The notes beneath the pieces were generated by a model, which was not told where the DNA came from, did no database searches, and saw nothing but the letters and a program-made list of their open reading frames with translations. Below are positions 1-9,475 of a stretch of DNA of 64,000 nt, in pieces. The position numbers and the translations under genes were made by a program. How positions within the stretch are numbered: the stretch's first letter is position 1; each line of letters starts with the position of its first letter. Source of the DNA: Delphinus delphis (Eukaryota; Chordata; Mammalia; Artiodactyla; Delphinidae); NCBI RefSeq assembly GCF_949987515.2, contig NC_082687.1, positions 121,625,838 through 121,689,837 of the forward strand. Direction: 5' to 3'.

Positions 1-172
1 GCATATGCAAAGTATGCAAGCACATAAATAATGAAAGATCATATGAAAAATATTAATGGAAATTATTTTGGATTTGGGGAATAAATACGATTGAAATATT
101 TTTGTTTATGTCTTTTAATTTTCCTTCAGTGTGAATTTTTCTTCTGTAATTAAAAAGAAAAATATGGTTTAT
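1..172 (+). repeat. Ancient L1 (L1M/HAL1-like) 3'-end fragment, tentative
   Basis: The AT-rich tract ending in a T-rich then A-rich stretch (about 120-172) resembles the 3' tail of very old LINE-1 elements. It is cut off by the window start. Divergence is high and the call rests on general pattern only. Confidence 0.3.
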
Positions 173-229
173 TAAAATCAATCAAGGCAAAAAAGTTATG
201 ATGTTGTTGCAATTTTATTCGGGTATAGA

Positions 230-400
230 AATCTACTGAAGTATAGAAAAACACTGGGAAAGAATCTTAAAAATCCAATAATAAAGGATTGAATAAATTT
301 TGACAAAACTTTGTTAAACTTTGTGCTATTATTAAAATGATAATTAAAATGCTAATGATATACTTTTAAGTGAAAATTCACCATTATCAATATTTCATGA
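230..400 (+). repeat. Ancient L1 ORF2-end-like fragment, tentative
   Basis: The order of short blocks (a 'ggattgaataaat' block near 290, then an 'attaaaatgataa' block, then 'aagtgaaaa' near 370) matches the order seen near the end of old L1M ORF2. Heavily decayed, with no frame left. Confidence 0.3.
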
Positions 401-867
401 TTTTAATTTTATAAAAATTATGTTTTCATTACCTTTAATTGTGTATATTATCCAGAATGTGCATGAATATCATACTTATACTGATTTTTAGTGTTTTGAA
501 GATCTATTTTAGAATTAGGACTTGTATTAACCTCAAGTATTTTTCTTATTTTCTCTGAAAAAGAGTCAGCTTCCTACTTACTTCAGATTCTCTAGCAGGT
601 GTTCCAAATGTACTTGGCTTTTCACATATGTACAGTTCTATTAACACAGTGTTCATTTATATCACTATGCATTGAATAGAAAGATAAGACAGAATCACCT
701 AGATCTTGGGAAATGTACTAATACTCAATTATATATTATTTGATCGTCAGGTCTGTTAGGCAAAATGATAAATATTTCACTGAGGATTATCATGGTACAT
801 GCCTAACCCTTGGATAAGAATTTAGGGGACTTTTGAACTGAGGGAAGGACAAACTTACTTTGGGGTA
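401..867. other. Unassigned AT-rich DNA
   Basis: No gene, strong repeat or structured element recognised. Only short chance frames are present. Confidence 0.5.
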
Positions 868-1000
868 TGAAGGTTTAAACTCTAAGGCATGTGGGTCACC
901 TGCATCTCTAGGGTTCAGTATCCTGAACTATAAATTGAGAGGGGCTATATCAAATAATCTATAACATCTCTATCTCCTCAAACTCTCCAAGACTTTACTA
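868..1000 (+). repeat. MIR-type SINE remnant, tentative
   Basis: The stretch around 895-1000 follows the MIR/MIR3 layout: a 'ttcagtatcctgaactataaa' block, then a GA-rich block, then a pyrimidine-rich tail. Very diverged. Confidence 0.35.
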
Positions 1001-1170
1001 CATAGATTGACAGCTAAATGGATAAAAACATAGGAAAACATCATTTGTACAATAATTATATATTTCTATTATTAGCTCTGTCTTCATCAATAGGCAGGTA
1101 TAAATATGACCAAGAAGTTGAAAATAGCCTTACCATACTGAACAGGCCATTCCTACATTTTTTCTTGTAT

Positions 1171-1526
1171 AAATTTATTTATTTTATTTATTTACTTTAT
1201 TTTTGGCTGTGTTGGGTCTTCGTTGCTGCATGCAGGCTTTTCTCTGGTTGTGGCGAGCAGGGGCTACTCTTCATTGTGGTGCGCAGGCTTCTCATTGTGG
1301 TGGCTTCTCTTGCTGGGAGCACGGGCTCTAGGCTCATGGGCTTCAGTAGTTGTGGCACGTGGGCTCAGTAGTTGTGGCTTGCAGGCTCCAGAGCGCAGGC
1401 TTAGTAGTTGTGGCGCACAGGCTTAGTTGCTCCGCGGCATGTGGGATCTTCCCGGACCAGGGCTCGAACCCGTGTCTTCTGCCTTGGCAGGTGGATTCTT
1501 AACCACTGCGCCACCAGGGAAGCCCC
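1171..1526 (-). repeat. CHR-type SINE (long form), antisense
   Basis: Read on the minus strand it starts at 1526 with 'ggggcttccctggtggcgca', the head of the tRNA-derived CHR SINEs of cetaceans, hippos and ruminants. A B-box-like 'gggttcgagccc' follows, then repeated 'cacaactactga'-like blocks, and it ends in an (AAAT)n tail at 1171-1200. A possible 10-bp duplication 'ctacattttt' (1153-1162 and 1533-1542) lies 6 bp off the 5' edge, so the TSD is not clean. This is the longer CHR form, like the copy at 48436. Frames at 1018-1426 run through it and are not genes. Confidence 0.9.
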
Positions 1527-1551
1527 ATCCAACTACATTTTTAATATGATT

Positions 1552-1635
1552 TTTCTCTTTTCCTTTTCCTTCCTGCCTCCCTCCATCCCTCCCTTCCTCC
1601 CTTCCTTCCTTCCTTCCTTTCATTCTTCCCATCCT
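1552..1635. repeat. (TTCC)n-rich simple repeat
   Basis: Polypyrimidine tract of TTCC/TCCC units. It lies 26 bp beyond the SINE 5' end and is therefore not the SINE tail. Confidence 0.9.
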
Positions 1636-2329
1636 ACCATCTTTACTTTGGATTACATTTTGGTTGTCATTCATTAAATCCATTAGTTAGGTAGTACATA
1701 ATAAGATGTTAAGTTTTCTGTACAAAGAATATTTGTATAGACTTTAGAAAATATTCTTAATAAAATATATGTTGCATATATTTATTTCCAGACTGACACT
1801 TCTCCTATGAATACAGAATTTTACAATTTAAAATTATGTAAGCATGATTTGAATATCTGTACTCTTGTTCATTGTACTATTGTGCTGGTATATTATCACA
1901 GCCTTTTCTCTGACATGACAAGATTCAATAGGTACCTATTTTCTTTTAGTTTTTTTTTTTAAACTACTGAATAACAATCACTTTTAAAATCTGGTCTGTC
2001 TTGAGTGAATCACTCACCGGCCAGCAAAGGCTCTACTGCTTTAGTTCTGATTTATGTGTTAGAGAGATTCTGAGGCTTTTCATTTTATTTATTTAAACTC
2101 ACCTGAAGTATTTCAGCCTTAGGAATTGGTTTTACTTTCCAGAAACTAATTGAATTGTAAACACTTTAAGAAGGTCTAGGAGAGAAAATAAGACCATTAA
2201 AAGTGATGCCTTCCTGCCCTCTGTCCCCATAATCATGTCCTTCCAGCCACAATAAACTAACCTTTTCTAAAGTTGCTCCTAACAACTGGCTTGTAATTGC
2301 ATATTATGGGTCTTTTCGCTAGTTGAATG
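1636..2329. other. Unassigned AT-rich DNA
   Basis: No gene or confident repeat. Contains a T9 run near 1952. Confidence 0.5.
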
Positions 2330-2456
2330 TCAATTCCCCCATCTAGACTATAAGATTCATGACAGCAGAGACTGTTTCAGCAGCAGTGTATAGCCTGCAC
2401 CTAGCACAATTGTTGTCACACAGGAGGAAATCAAATACTATTTGTCAAACCAATGA
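2330..2456 (+). repeat. L2 3'-end fragment
   Basis: Block order fits the L2 3' terminus: 'ctagactataagattcatga', 'gcagagactgt', 'gcacctagcacaattgtt', then an 'aatcaaatactatttgt' end. Ancient mammal-wide repeat. Confidence 0.6.
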
Positions 2457-2627
2457 AAGAAAACATGAAAATATTTAGACAAGATTCTTTTTTGAAGAAA
2501 TGGGAAAAGGTATGGTTATAACAACTGGAAAAGACTGAAAGAAGTCATTGTATTAATTTAAAAGTAAATTAATAGTAAAAGTTATTAGATACTTGATATA
2601 TTGTTGGCTAAGTTTGGGGGTGTTATA

Positions 2628-2768
2628 ATTTGTTTTATTTAATTCTCACAAAGGCTTTTCAATGTTCACTTTTACTGTTTCCACTTTAAAGAATAAGAAC
2701 TAAAGCTAAGGGAGTTGGACAGCTTGCCTGAAGTCACAGAGCCAGGAGGAATTCGAATGTTTGACTAC
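2628..2768 (-). repeat. MIR fragment, antisense
   Basis: The reverse MIR core is readable: 'aattctcacaaagg' (2641), a 'ccactttaaagaataagaac' block, then 'cagcttgcctgaagtcacag' and 'aggaattcgaatg'. It ends next to the LTR that starts at about 2773. Confidence 0.75.
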
Positions 2769-2772
2769 AGAA

Positions 2773-2953
2773 GTGTTAAGGACTACATTGCATCTCCTAA
2801 AATTCATAGGTTGAAGCCTAATACCCAGTGAGACTGTATTTGGAGATAGAACCTTTAGGAGGTAACTTCGGTTGAATGAGGTCACAGGGGTGAGACCCTG
2901 ATCTGATAAGACTGGTGTTCTTAAAAGAAGAGGAAGAGACATCAGAGTTCTCG

Positions 2954-3033
<80 letters not shown>

Positions 3034-3234
3034 GCACACACATGAGAGGCCATGTGAGGACACAGCAAGAAGTTAGTCATCTACAAGCCAAGAAAAGAGG
3101 TTTCACCAGAAACCAACACTGACAGCACCTTGATCTTGGACTTCTAGGTTCCAGGGCTTTGAGAAAATAAATTTCTGCTGTTTAAGCCACCAGTCTGTGG
3201 TATTTTGTTATGGCAGCCTGAGCAGGTTAATACA
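2773..3234 (+). repeat. MLT1-type (ERVL-MaLR) solo LTR
   Basis: The diagnostic MaLR order is present: 'aaaattcataggttgaagcc', 'gactgtatttggagatagaa', 'ggccatgtgaggacacagca', 'accttgatcttggacttcta', 'aataaatttctgctgtttaa' and a terminal 'ttaataca'. The AATAAA lies near 3167. No internal retroviral sequence accompanies it, so it is a solitary LTR. A CT/CA microsatellite has expanded inside it. A minus-strand frame at 2706-3080 translates that microsatellite and is not a gene. Confidence 0.85.
2953..3043. repeat. Compound (CT)n(CA)n microsatellite
   Basis: (CT)n to 2999 switches directly into (CA)n, then to CACG interruptions. Length-variable compound repeats like this are usually polymorphic. 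Confidence 0.97.
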
Positions 3235-3236
3235 AG

Positions 3237-3310
3237 TGGAGAGAGAGAAAGCGGGTGGGGGGTGGGGGGAGAAGAAAGAAATAAAGGAGAGAAAGAGAAA
3301 GAAGAATAGA
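3237..3310. repeat. GA-rich low-complexity tract
   Basis: Almost pure purine on the + strand with G runs (about 3255-3270), directly after the LTR. Confidence 0.8.
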
Positions 3311-4164
3311 ATTTAAGCTAGCAGCAAGAAATAAGTTCTTTATATGAATTTGGAGACAGAAAAATGTGGAATCTCTTCCTTTGGACAATTTTAAGAATAG
3401 GCTAGGCTATTATTTATCTTGTATGGTTTAGATTTTCTTCTTCTTGGAGAGAGTGGCATGAATTAGATCATCCATTAAGATAAATGCTGGTCTATGTTTC
3501 CAGAGACTCAAAAAAATTTTTTTAAATGATACTAATGAGAATCAGACGTCAATCTTAGAGGAAAGACACTTTATTTTTCTTCTTTTTTTTCTCCCACTCT
3601 TTGTCTCCCATCCAGTCTGTTCCTCACCTTTCTAAAACCCTTTCTTGGTGATGAAATTCTGCCACAGCAAAACTAGCAAGAAGTTTTGCTGAATAAAAAA
3701 TATTTCATGAGAATAAAAAAAGCTTGTAATGAGGGAGAAAAGAACTAAGATAATTCAAATGTGGGCAATCTAAAAGGAAATGATAATGATCGAATTCTCC
3801 AGCCCTTGGACTTTGAAGAATTGTTCTGAGTGCCTTTGGAGCTCCCAAAACTCTTAGGAATATGTGGCCACTGGAGCTTTACAATGGGTTAATTATTATC
3901 TTAGTTGAGGAGTGGGGGTGTTTAGAGGATTAAGCTTCTTCTAGCCCCACTTGGGTATTTCCATTATTAATCAGAAAACTAACTTGAGCATAGTGGAAAA
4001 AATGGTTTTAGCAATATGGTGGACTTGGCTCCCTGGCCATAGGCAGAAAGGAGGCATCTTAACAAAGCCATATATATCTAGCAGTTGTCTCTCAGGTTTT
4101 CGCTAGGCTACCTTAGACCAAAGTTCATGTGATGCTTCAAGTCCCTTATAAGGCCACAATAAGT
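3311..4164. other. Unassigned AT-rich DNA
   Basis: No gene or confident repeat. The short frames are unremarkable. Confidence 0.5.
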
Positions 4165-4345
4165 AGCATAATCATTCGTTCACTGATTATTGTACTTATG
4201 TGCTCATTTAAGAAATATATTTTTGCATACCTACTGTACCTACTATGCATTAGACATGTACTGGACAGTGGGAATACAGAGATTAATTAACAAGAAGATA
4301 GAGGCTCTGCCATCATGCAGCTTCCTTTCTTGTAGGGAAAAGAGG
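4165..4345 (-). repeat. Ancient LINE 3' end (L2-type), antisense
   Basis: The pattern 'attcgttcactgatt', 'cctactatgcattagacatg', 'gggaatacagagatt', 'gaggctctgccatcatgcag' is the decayed reverse of the L2 tail. An old L1M tail can look similar, so the clade is uncertain. Confidence 0.55.
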
Positions 4346-4863
4346 AAAGAGAAAAGTAAACACATTCAAGTCTAAATAATTACAGATTAGAAAGAAGAAA
4401 AGGGGGTATTACATAGAAGATAATGCCAAGAGTTTTCTCAAGTTAGGTAGGATAGAGTTTTGAGAAAACATCTTAGAAAAGCCAAATACTTCAACATTCT
4501 AGCAAGTCTAGACATCAGGCTTGGTGGACACATTGTATGAATCACAACTAAATATAAGTAGTCATTTAAACAACTATTCCACCACCACATTCTTTCAGAT
4601 AACACCTGAAAAATTTTTCCTTGCAAATCAAGCATTTTGATCATTTGATCTGTGATAAATTTTGCTCATCTGGAAAAAGGTGGGTTTGGTAAACTCTTAC
4701 TAGATATGTAGAGCATGGTACCAAAATAATCCAAGGTTGCCATTGTCTTCCATGTTTGAGATCCTCACTTCATCCCACCATGTATCAACTCAGCCATTTT
4801 CATATTTTAGGGTCTTCCATTAGCAGTAGCAGAATTCAATGACTGTTTTCAATATTTGGGCAC
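4346..4863. other. Unassigned DNA
   Basis: No gene or confident repeat seen between the ancient LINE and the LTR that starts at 4864. Confidence 0.5.
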
Positions 4864-5756
4864 TGTATTAGAATAAGCCAGGATTTGTTATGATAACAAA
4901 ACAAACCCCCAAATCTCAGAGACTTAACAAAGTTTCATGTCTCACTTAAGTCACCTCCAATTCAAGCCGTTGGTCATTACCCTTTAAGTAGTGACTCTAG
5001 CATCCATCTTCTTCCTTGTGATGATGTCACTAGTTTAATTATGTGTTCCCAAAGTTTCCCAAAGAAGGATAAGAAAGAACATGCAAAAAGACACATGCAC
5101 TCCTATGTTCACTGCAGCACTATTTACAATAGCCAGGTCATGCAAGCAACCTAAATACCCATCGACAGACTAATGAATAAAGAAGATGTGGTACATATAT
5201 ACAATGAAGTATTACTCAGCCATAAAAAGGAACGAAATTGGGTCATTTGTAGAGACGTGGATGGACTTGGAGACAGTCATACAGTGTGAAGTAAGTCAGA
5301 AAGAGAAAAACAAATATCGTATATTAACGCATATATGTGGAACCTAGAAAAATGGTACAGATGAACTGGTTTGCAGGGTAGAAATAAAGACACAGATGTA
5401 GAGAACAAACGTATGGACACCAAGGGGGGAAAGTGGCAGGTGGGATTGGTGGTGGGATGAACTGGGAGATTGGGATTGACATATATACACTAATATGTAT
5501 AAAATAGATAACTAATAAAAACCTGCTGTATAAAAAATAAAATTCAAAAATTCAAAAATTCAAAAAAAAAGAAAGAACATGAATGGAGTTTTATGACCAG
5601 GACAGAAAGAGATGTACTTCTTTTCTGTTCATGTCCCATTGGCCAGAACTGTAATACAGCCCTGATAAACCTGGAAAGGAGGCTCAGAAATGTAGCCTTC
5701 CCATGTTCCCTGGAGGAGAAATGGAATCAGTGTGTATTTAGTCAGCTTCTACTACA
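4864..5756 (-). repeat. MLT1-type LTR, antisense, split by a LINE-1
   Basis: The first half (4864-5083) reads 'tgtattagaataagccagg' then 'ccccaaatctcagagactta'. The second half (5582-5756) reads 'cccattggccagaactgtaa', 'aggctcagaaatgtagcctt' and ends 'ctactaca'. Together they make a roughly 395-bp LTR with TG...CA ends, interrupted by the LINE-1 at 5084-5568. No internal viral region is attached. Confidence 0.75.
5084..5568 (+). mobile_element. 5'-truncated LINE-1 with target-site duplication
   Basis: Starts in the last part of ORF2 ('gacacatgcactcctatgtt') and runs through the 3'UTR to a '(aaaattc)n' tail. It is flanked by a 13-bp duplication, 'aagaaagaacatg', at 5071-5083 and 5569-5581. 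The 3'UTR is shortened relative to the related copies at 21463 and 50248: it stops after 'aacctgctgtataaaa'. Dead on arrival, with no functional ORF. Confidence 0.95.
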
Positions 5757-5885
5757 GTTCCCCCTGCAGATCATCAAATAACCATTTCACTTTCCCTCCC
5801 ATACCTAGAAGGCATATTGACCCTTTTGTAAAGAGGGACAACTCAAAGTACTATCCAGTTACTAAATCCAACAGAAAGTTTCAGG

Positions 5886-6292
5886 TGTATTAGTCAGGAT
5901 TCTCCAGAGAAACAGAGTTGTGCATATATTTCTAGAGAGAGATTTATTTTAAGGAATTGGCTCACATGATTGTGGAGGTTTGGTGAGTCTAAAATCTGAT
6001 GGGGAAGTCCAGGAGGCTGGAGACTCAAGGAAGAGTTCAGTCTGAGTCCAAAAGCTGTCTGCTGGCAAAATTCCTTCTTGCTTAGGAGAGGTCAATTTTT
6101 ATTCTATTAAGGCCTTCAACTGCTTGGATGAGGTTGATCCATATTATGAAGGTAATCTGTTTTCTTCCAAATCCACAGATTTAAATGTTAATCTCATTTA
6201 AAGAACACCTTCACAGAAACATTTAGAAAAATTTTTGATCAAATACCTGGGTACTGTTGCCTAGCCAAGTTGACACATGAAATTAAGTAACA
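5886..6292 (-). repeat. MaLR/ERVL-type solo LTR, antisense
   Basis: Opens with 'tgtattagtcaggattctcc' and 'agagaaacagagttgtgcat', then 'aaggaattggctcacatgat'. It closes with 'agccaagttgacacatgaaa' and 'ttaagtaaca'. These are the two ends of a common mammalian LTR read backwards. Subfamily not assigned. No internal sequence and no clean 5-bp duplication. Confidence 0.75.
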
Positions 6293-6961
6293 TTTCAAGC
6301 AGTAAATTATTCTGTTATTGGGTTGAGAGATGCTGCCTTTCAATGCAGTCACCTAGAAATTAAAAGACAAGCTATTAAGCTCATTTCTTTGCTTTTTTTG
6401 GCCTCTAAGCGTCTCTCTTTCAACTTAAGGACAGCTACTTCAGCCTATCTAGAAACAAAATAGTTAGAGGACAGCATACCCTTAATTTCATCTTTTCCTT
6501 GGTTCACTTTATTCATTTGAGAAGTTTTTTACTGGACCATTGTTGCATATAGCCTCTGTAAAATCCACTTCCCATCCCTTTGAGTTTAGAAGCAGCTAGA
6601 TTTTTCAAACGTGCAGTGTCCCAAGCCCTTTTCCCTAAGACAATCATTTGCAAACTAGACAATTCTTTTCTAAACTCATCCTTTTCCTGTAATAACTTGT
6701 TAAACACAGCCAATAATAGTCAAAACACACTAATATGGTATTTTCCAGGCTTTCCCCCAGAGCTTTTCACTCAGCAGGCACATGGTCTGCCTCTCAAGTT
6801 ATTGCACGAGACAGCTTATCCAAATATTTTGCCACTGTGCAGCACAGATTGTCAACTGTTAAGCCTCTTGTATCAGCTCCTCTGCTTTTCACCTGTGTGC
6901 TAAGTCAATGCCCTGTATTTTAGGTTTGTTATGTCAGCACTCTACTTCAGGTATCAATTTT
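6293..6961. other. Unassigned DNA, possibly an old repeat
   Basis: Overlapping short frames occur on both strands (for example 6580-6903), but I recognise no domain or family. It lies between two antisense LTRs, so it could be decayed internal sequence of such an element. Confidence 0.35.
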
Positions 6962-7202
6962 TGGAATAGACATGATAGAATAGGCCGAGTTGCAATAACA
7001 AACAAATCCCCCAATCTTGGTAGCTTAATACAATAAAGGTTTACTGCTTGCTCATTTCACAGTTTGAAGTGGCTCAGGAAGTTCTCTTTGGCAGCTCTCC
7101 TCTAAGCAGTGACTCCAGGCTTCCTCTATCTTGAAGCGTTGCCATCTTAAACATACAGCTTTCAAGGTTGCCACAGGGTGGGAAGACAGAGTGCAACAGA
7201 GG

Positions 7203-7244
<42 letters not shown>

Positions 7245-7400
7245 TAGGGACAGGAGAGAGAATAGAATTTTCTCTAATTTTTAAGTCTCTTCTGAAGTTT
7301 TAAATGGAAAGTGTGTGCTAAGTGCCCAAATACGTTAAAGAAAGTGATGGACACATCCCCACCAGACCAATGATAGGGTAATCTGGTCGCTTGGCTATCC
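6962..7400 (-). repeat. MLT1-type LTR, antisense, with (GA)n expansion
   Basis: The same family pattern as the split LTR at 4864: 'gttgcaataacaaacaaatc', 'cttggtagcttaatacaata', 'gctcatttcacagtttgaag', 'gcagtgactccaggcttcct'. A (GA)n tract (7201-7245) has grown at the purine-rich part of the LTR. The distal boundary is approximate. Confidence 0.65.
7201..7245. repeat. (GA)n microsatellite
   Basis: GA dinucleotide repeat with one 'gaaaga' interruption. Confidence 0.97.
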
Positions 7401-8290
7401 ATCTCCATCATGCACTGTCAGTCTGAATGACAAAAATTTAGAGATCCTTGACAAGATTATACGAAGAGATTTGTGGGAAGAGGGCACTGTGATGGAGCAG
7501 AGTGGGCACACTTTTCATCCCATCCTTCAAGCCAAGCGAATATCATCACAGGAGAATTCCTTGGAAAGATCTGGGGAGACTGGCATTTCACTTCCTGACT
7601 GCCTGCTTGCTGAGCCGCAAATGCTTGTGGGCTTGCTGTGGAGCAGGGCCGTGGAGCAGTTGGCTTTCTTCTTGTGGGATACAGAGGCAGATATTGACCT
7701 CTGCCTGGAAATGTCACAGATGGCAGGATGACTGCAGCTCACAATGGCAGAGTGAGGAGAGAGGGGAGCTGTGGGATCAGCCTGCAGGTTTCTAGTCTGG
7801 CAAGTTTAGGATGCATGAATTGTCCTGGGACCACATGGAGGCTAGAAGACAGGGCTCATTTTGAGAAAGTGACAGTTGCCAAAGGAGTCAGGGAAAGGCA
7901 CAGTACTGAGGGCCGCTTAGAAGGGAACATGAAGGAGACTCAACCAAAGCATCCCACGTGCGCACACGAGAGCAGACCAATGGCTAGAAGCCTGGCATGG
8001 CAAAGGGCTTCGGAGAGTCAGAGGCACTATAGACTCCGTTGGCCAAGTAAAGGTCCATTGTCCCCTTCACCTCTCACCCTTCCTTCTGCTCTCTCTGGCC
8101 TCCAGAAGGTCCAAAAGTGGCCCAGTGAGCTTGGAGGTGGTGGAGCAGGGGCTGGGAATAGCACACGTGCTGCTCTGCCCATGCCCATAACCGTCTTGTG
8201 GAATCACTGCTCAGGCTGCAGCTGGGAACGAGGAGATAACGGATGTTTTGATTTATATCAGGCAGGAGTACTTCATATACAAAAATGAGG
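7401..8290. other. GC-richer unassigned patch with the longest open frame
   Basis: Clearly richer in G+C and CpG than the flanks. It holds several overlapping frames, the longest 186 codons on the + strand (7728-8288). That frame has no recognisable domain, has a low-complexity Gly/Ala run near residue 137, and competes with open frames on both strands, as GC-rich non-coding DNA does. It could be an unrecognised LTR or repeat, an old retroposed UTR, or a non-coding exon. I do not call it a gene. Confidence 0.4.
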
Positions 8291-9410
8291 CTCTGCCAAT
8301 ATGTGAAACTGACTGGATAAGCTGTGGGTTTTCCTTGATATGGTGTTCAGGAGTACTATTAGACGATCCAGAAAAGCATATTTGAAGGCAGAAGTGAAAA
8401 ACCAAATTCACTTGTGGCCACTTCAAATTATTTTTAAAAATAATTGAAAATGCAATCATCAATAAAATGATTACATTTTTGATTATTTTATATTGAAGTA
8501 AAGATATATTTGACATATAAATCAATGAAAGGTGTGAAGGAAACTGAATCCTCTGTAAACTCTCTTTCACGAAATTATTCAAAATTTCTTCTTTGGAAAT
8601 GAATTAAATGAAGAAAAAGAACTTAAATTGTAGAAAGTAAAATTTTCATGAGTGTAGTTTCACTGTTGTCTTAATTATGTCAATGATTGTAATGATAAAG
8701 ACAGGAATTTTTCAAACAGCAGACTCTTCTCCTGAGCATCTCTTTTACATATAATGACAGGCATATTTAGGAGGCAAATCCATTCTTCCAGGCTGGTAGA
8801 TCTTCCTTTAAAACACTTTCCTAAAGCCCCTAGTGTGATCTGAAACAGAGTAGAACTCAAAGCTTAACGTTTCTCAGCAAGTTTCAGAGAGATCACTCAG
8901 GACTCCCCATCAGAAATGCCCTTGACATAATGTCTCTCAGTCGGCTGCATCCCCTCAAAATCACAGTGGGGTACTTTTTGGAATTATATTAATTTGCAGG
9001 CTAATCTGAGCAGAAGTGGCACCTTTACGACATAGGTATTCTGACACAGGAACATAATATGCGCCTCCATTTAATGGGCAAAGCCAGACCGACATGGTTC
9101 AAGAAATGCCTCTAATGTTTCACCCTTAAATATCATATTCTCTGCTGGGTTTTGGTAAACACTTATTTGCAAGTTAAGAACACTGACTTGCTAAGAGTCT
9201 TTAAATCCTAACTTGCTAAGGATCTGTTATGCAGGACAAACACTGCATTTTACTAACTGTCATTTCAGCATCCACTGATAAGCTTTTCTCCATGAATCCA
9301 GCTATTCTTACACATTATTATCAGTTGTTTCTTAGTGCATAAAGACTCATGAATGTTCTCCTTCCAGTTAGAAAAAGTAATATTATGTCTTGTAATATTA
9401 TTAAGGCCCA
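8291..9410. other. Unassigned AT-rich DNA
   Basis: No gene or confident repeat recognised. Confidence 0.5.
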
Positions 9411-9475
9411 GATTTATCTATCTATCTCTACCTATCTATTTATCTCTCTATATATCTATCTACCTATTTTTTTTT
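9411..9475. repeat. (TCTA)n-rich microsatellite
   Basis: Imperfect TCTA/CCTA tetranucleotide array ending in a T9 run. Confidence 0.9.

Noticed and set aside
1153..1542. 10-bp TSD for the SINE at 1171
   Set aside because: The right copy is 6 bp away from the SINE head, so the match may be coincidental.
2706..3080. 124-codon - strand frame with long Val/Cys and Glu/Arg runs
   Set aside because: It translates the CT/CA microsatellite inside an LTR.
7728..8288. 186-codon + strand frame as a protein gene
   Set aside because: No recognised domain, competing frames on both strands, a low-complexity Gly/Ala patch, and no splice or promoter context.
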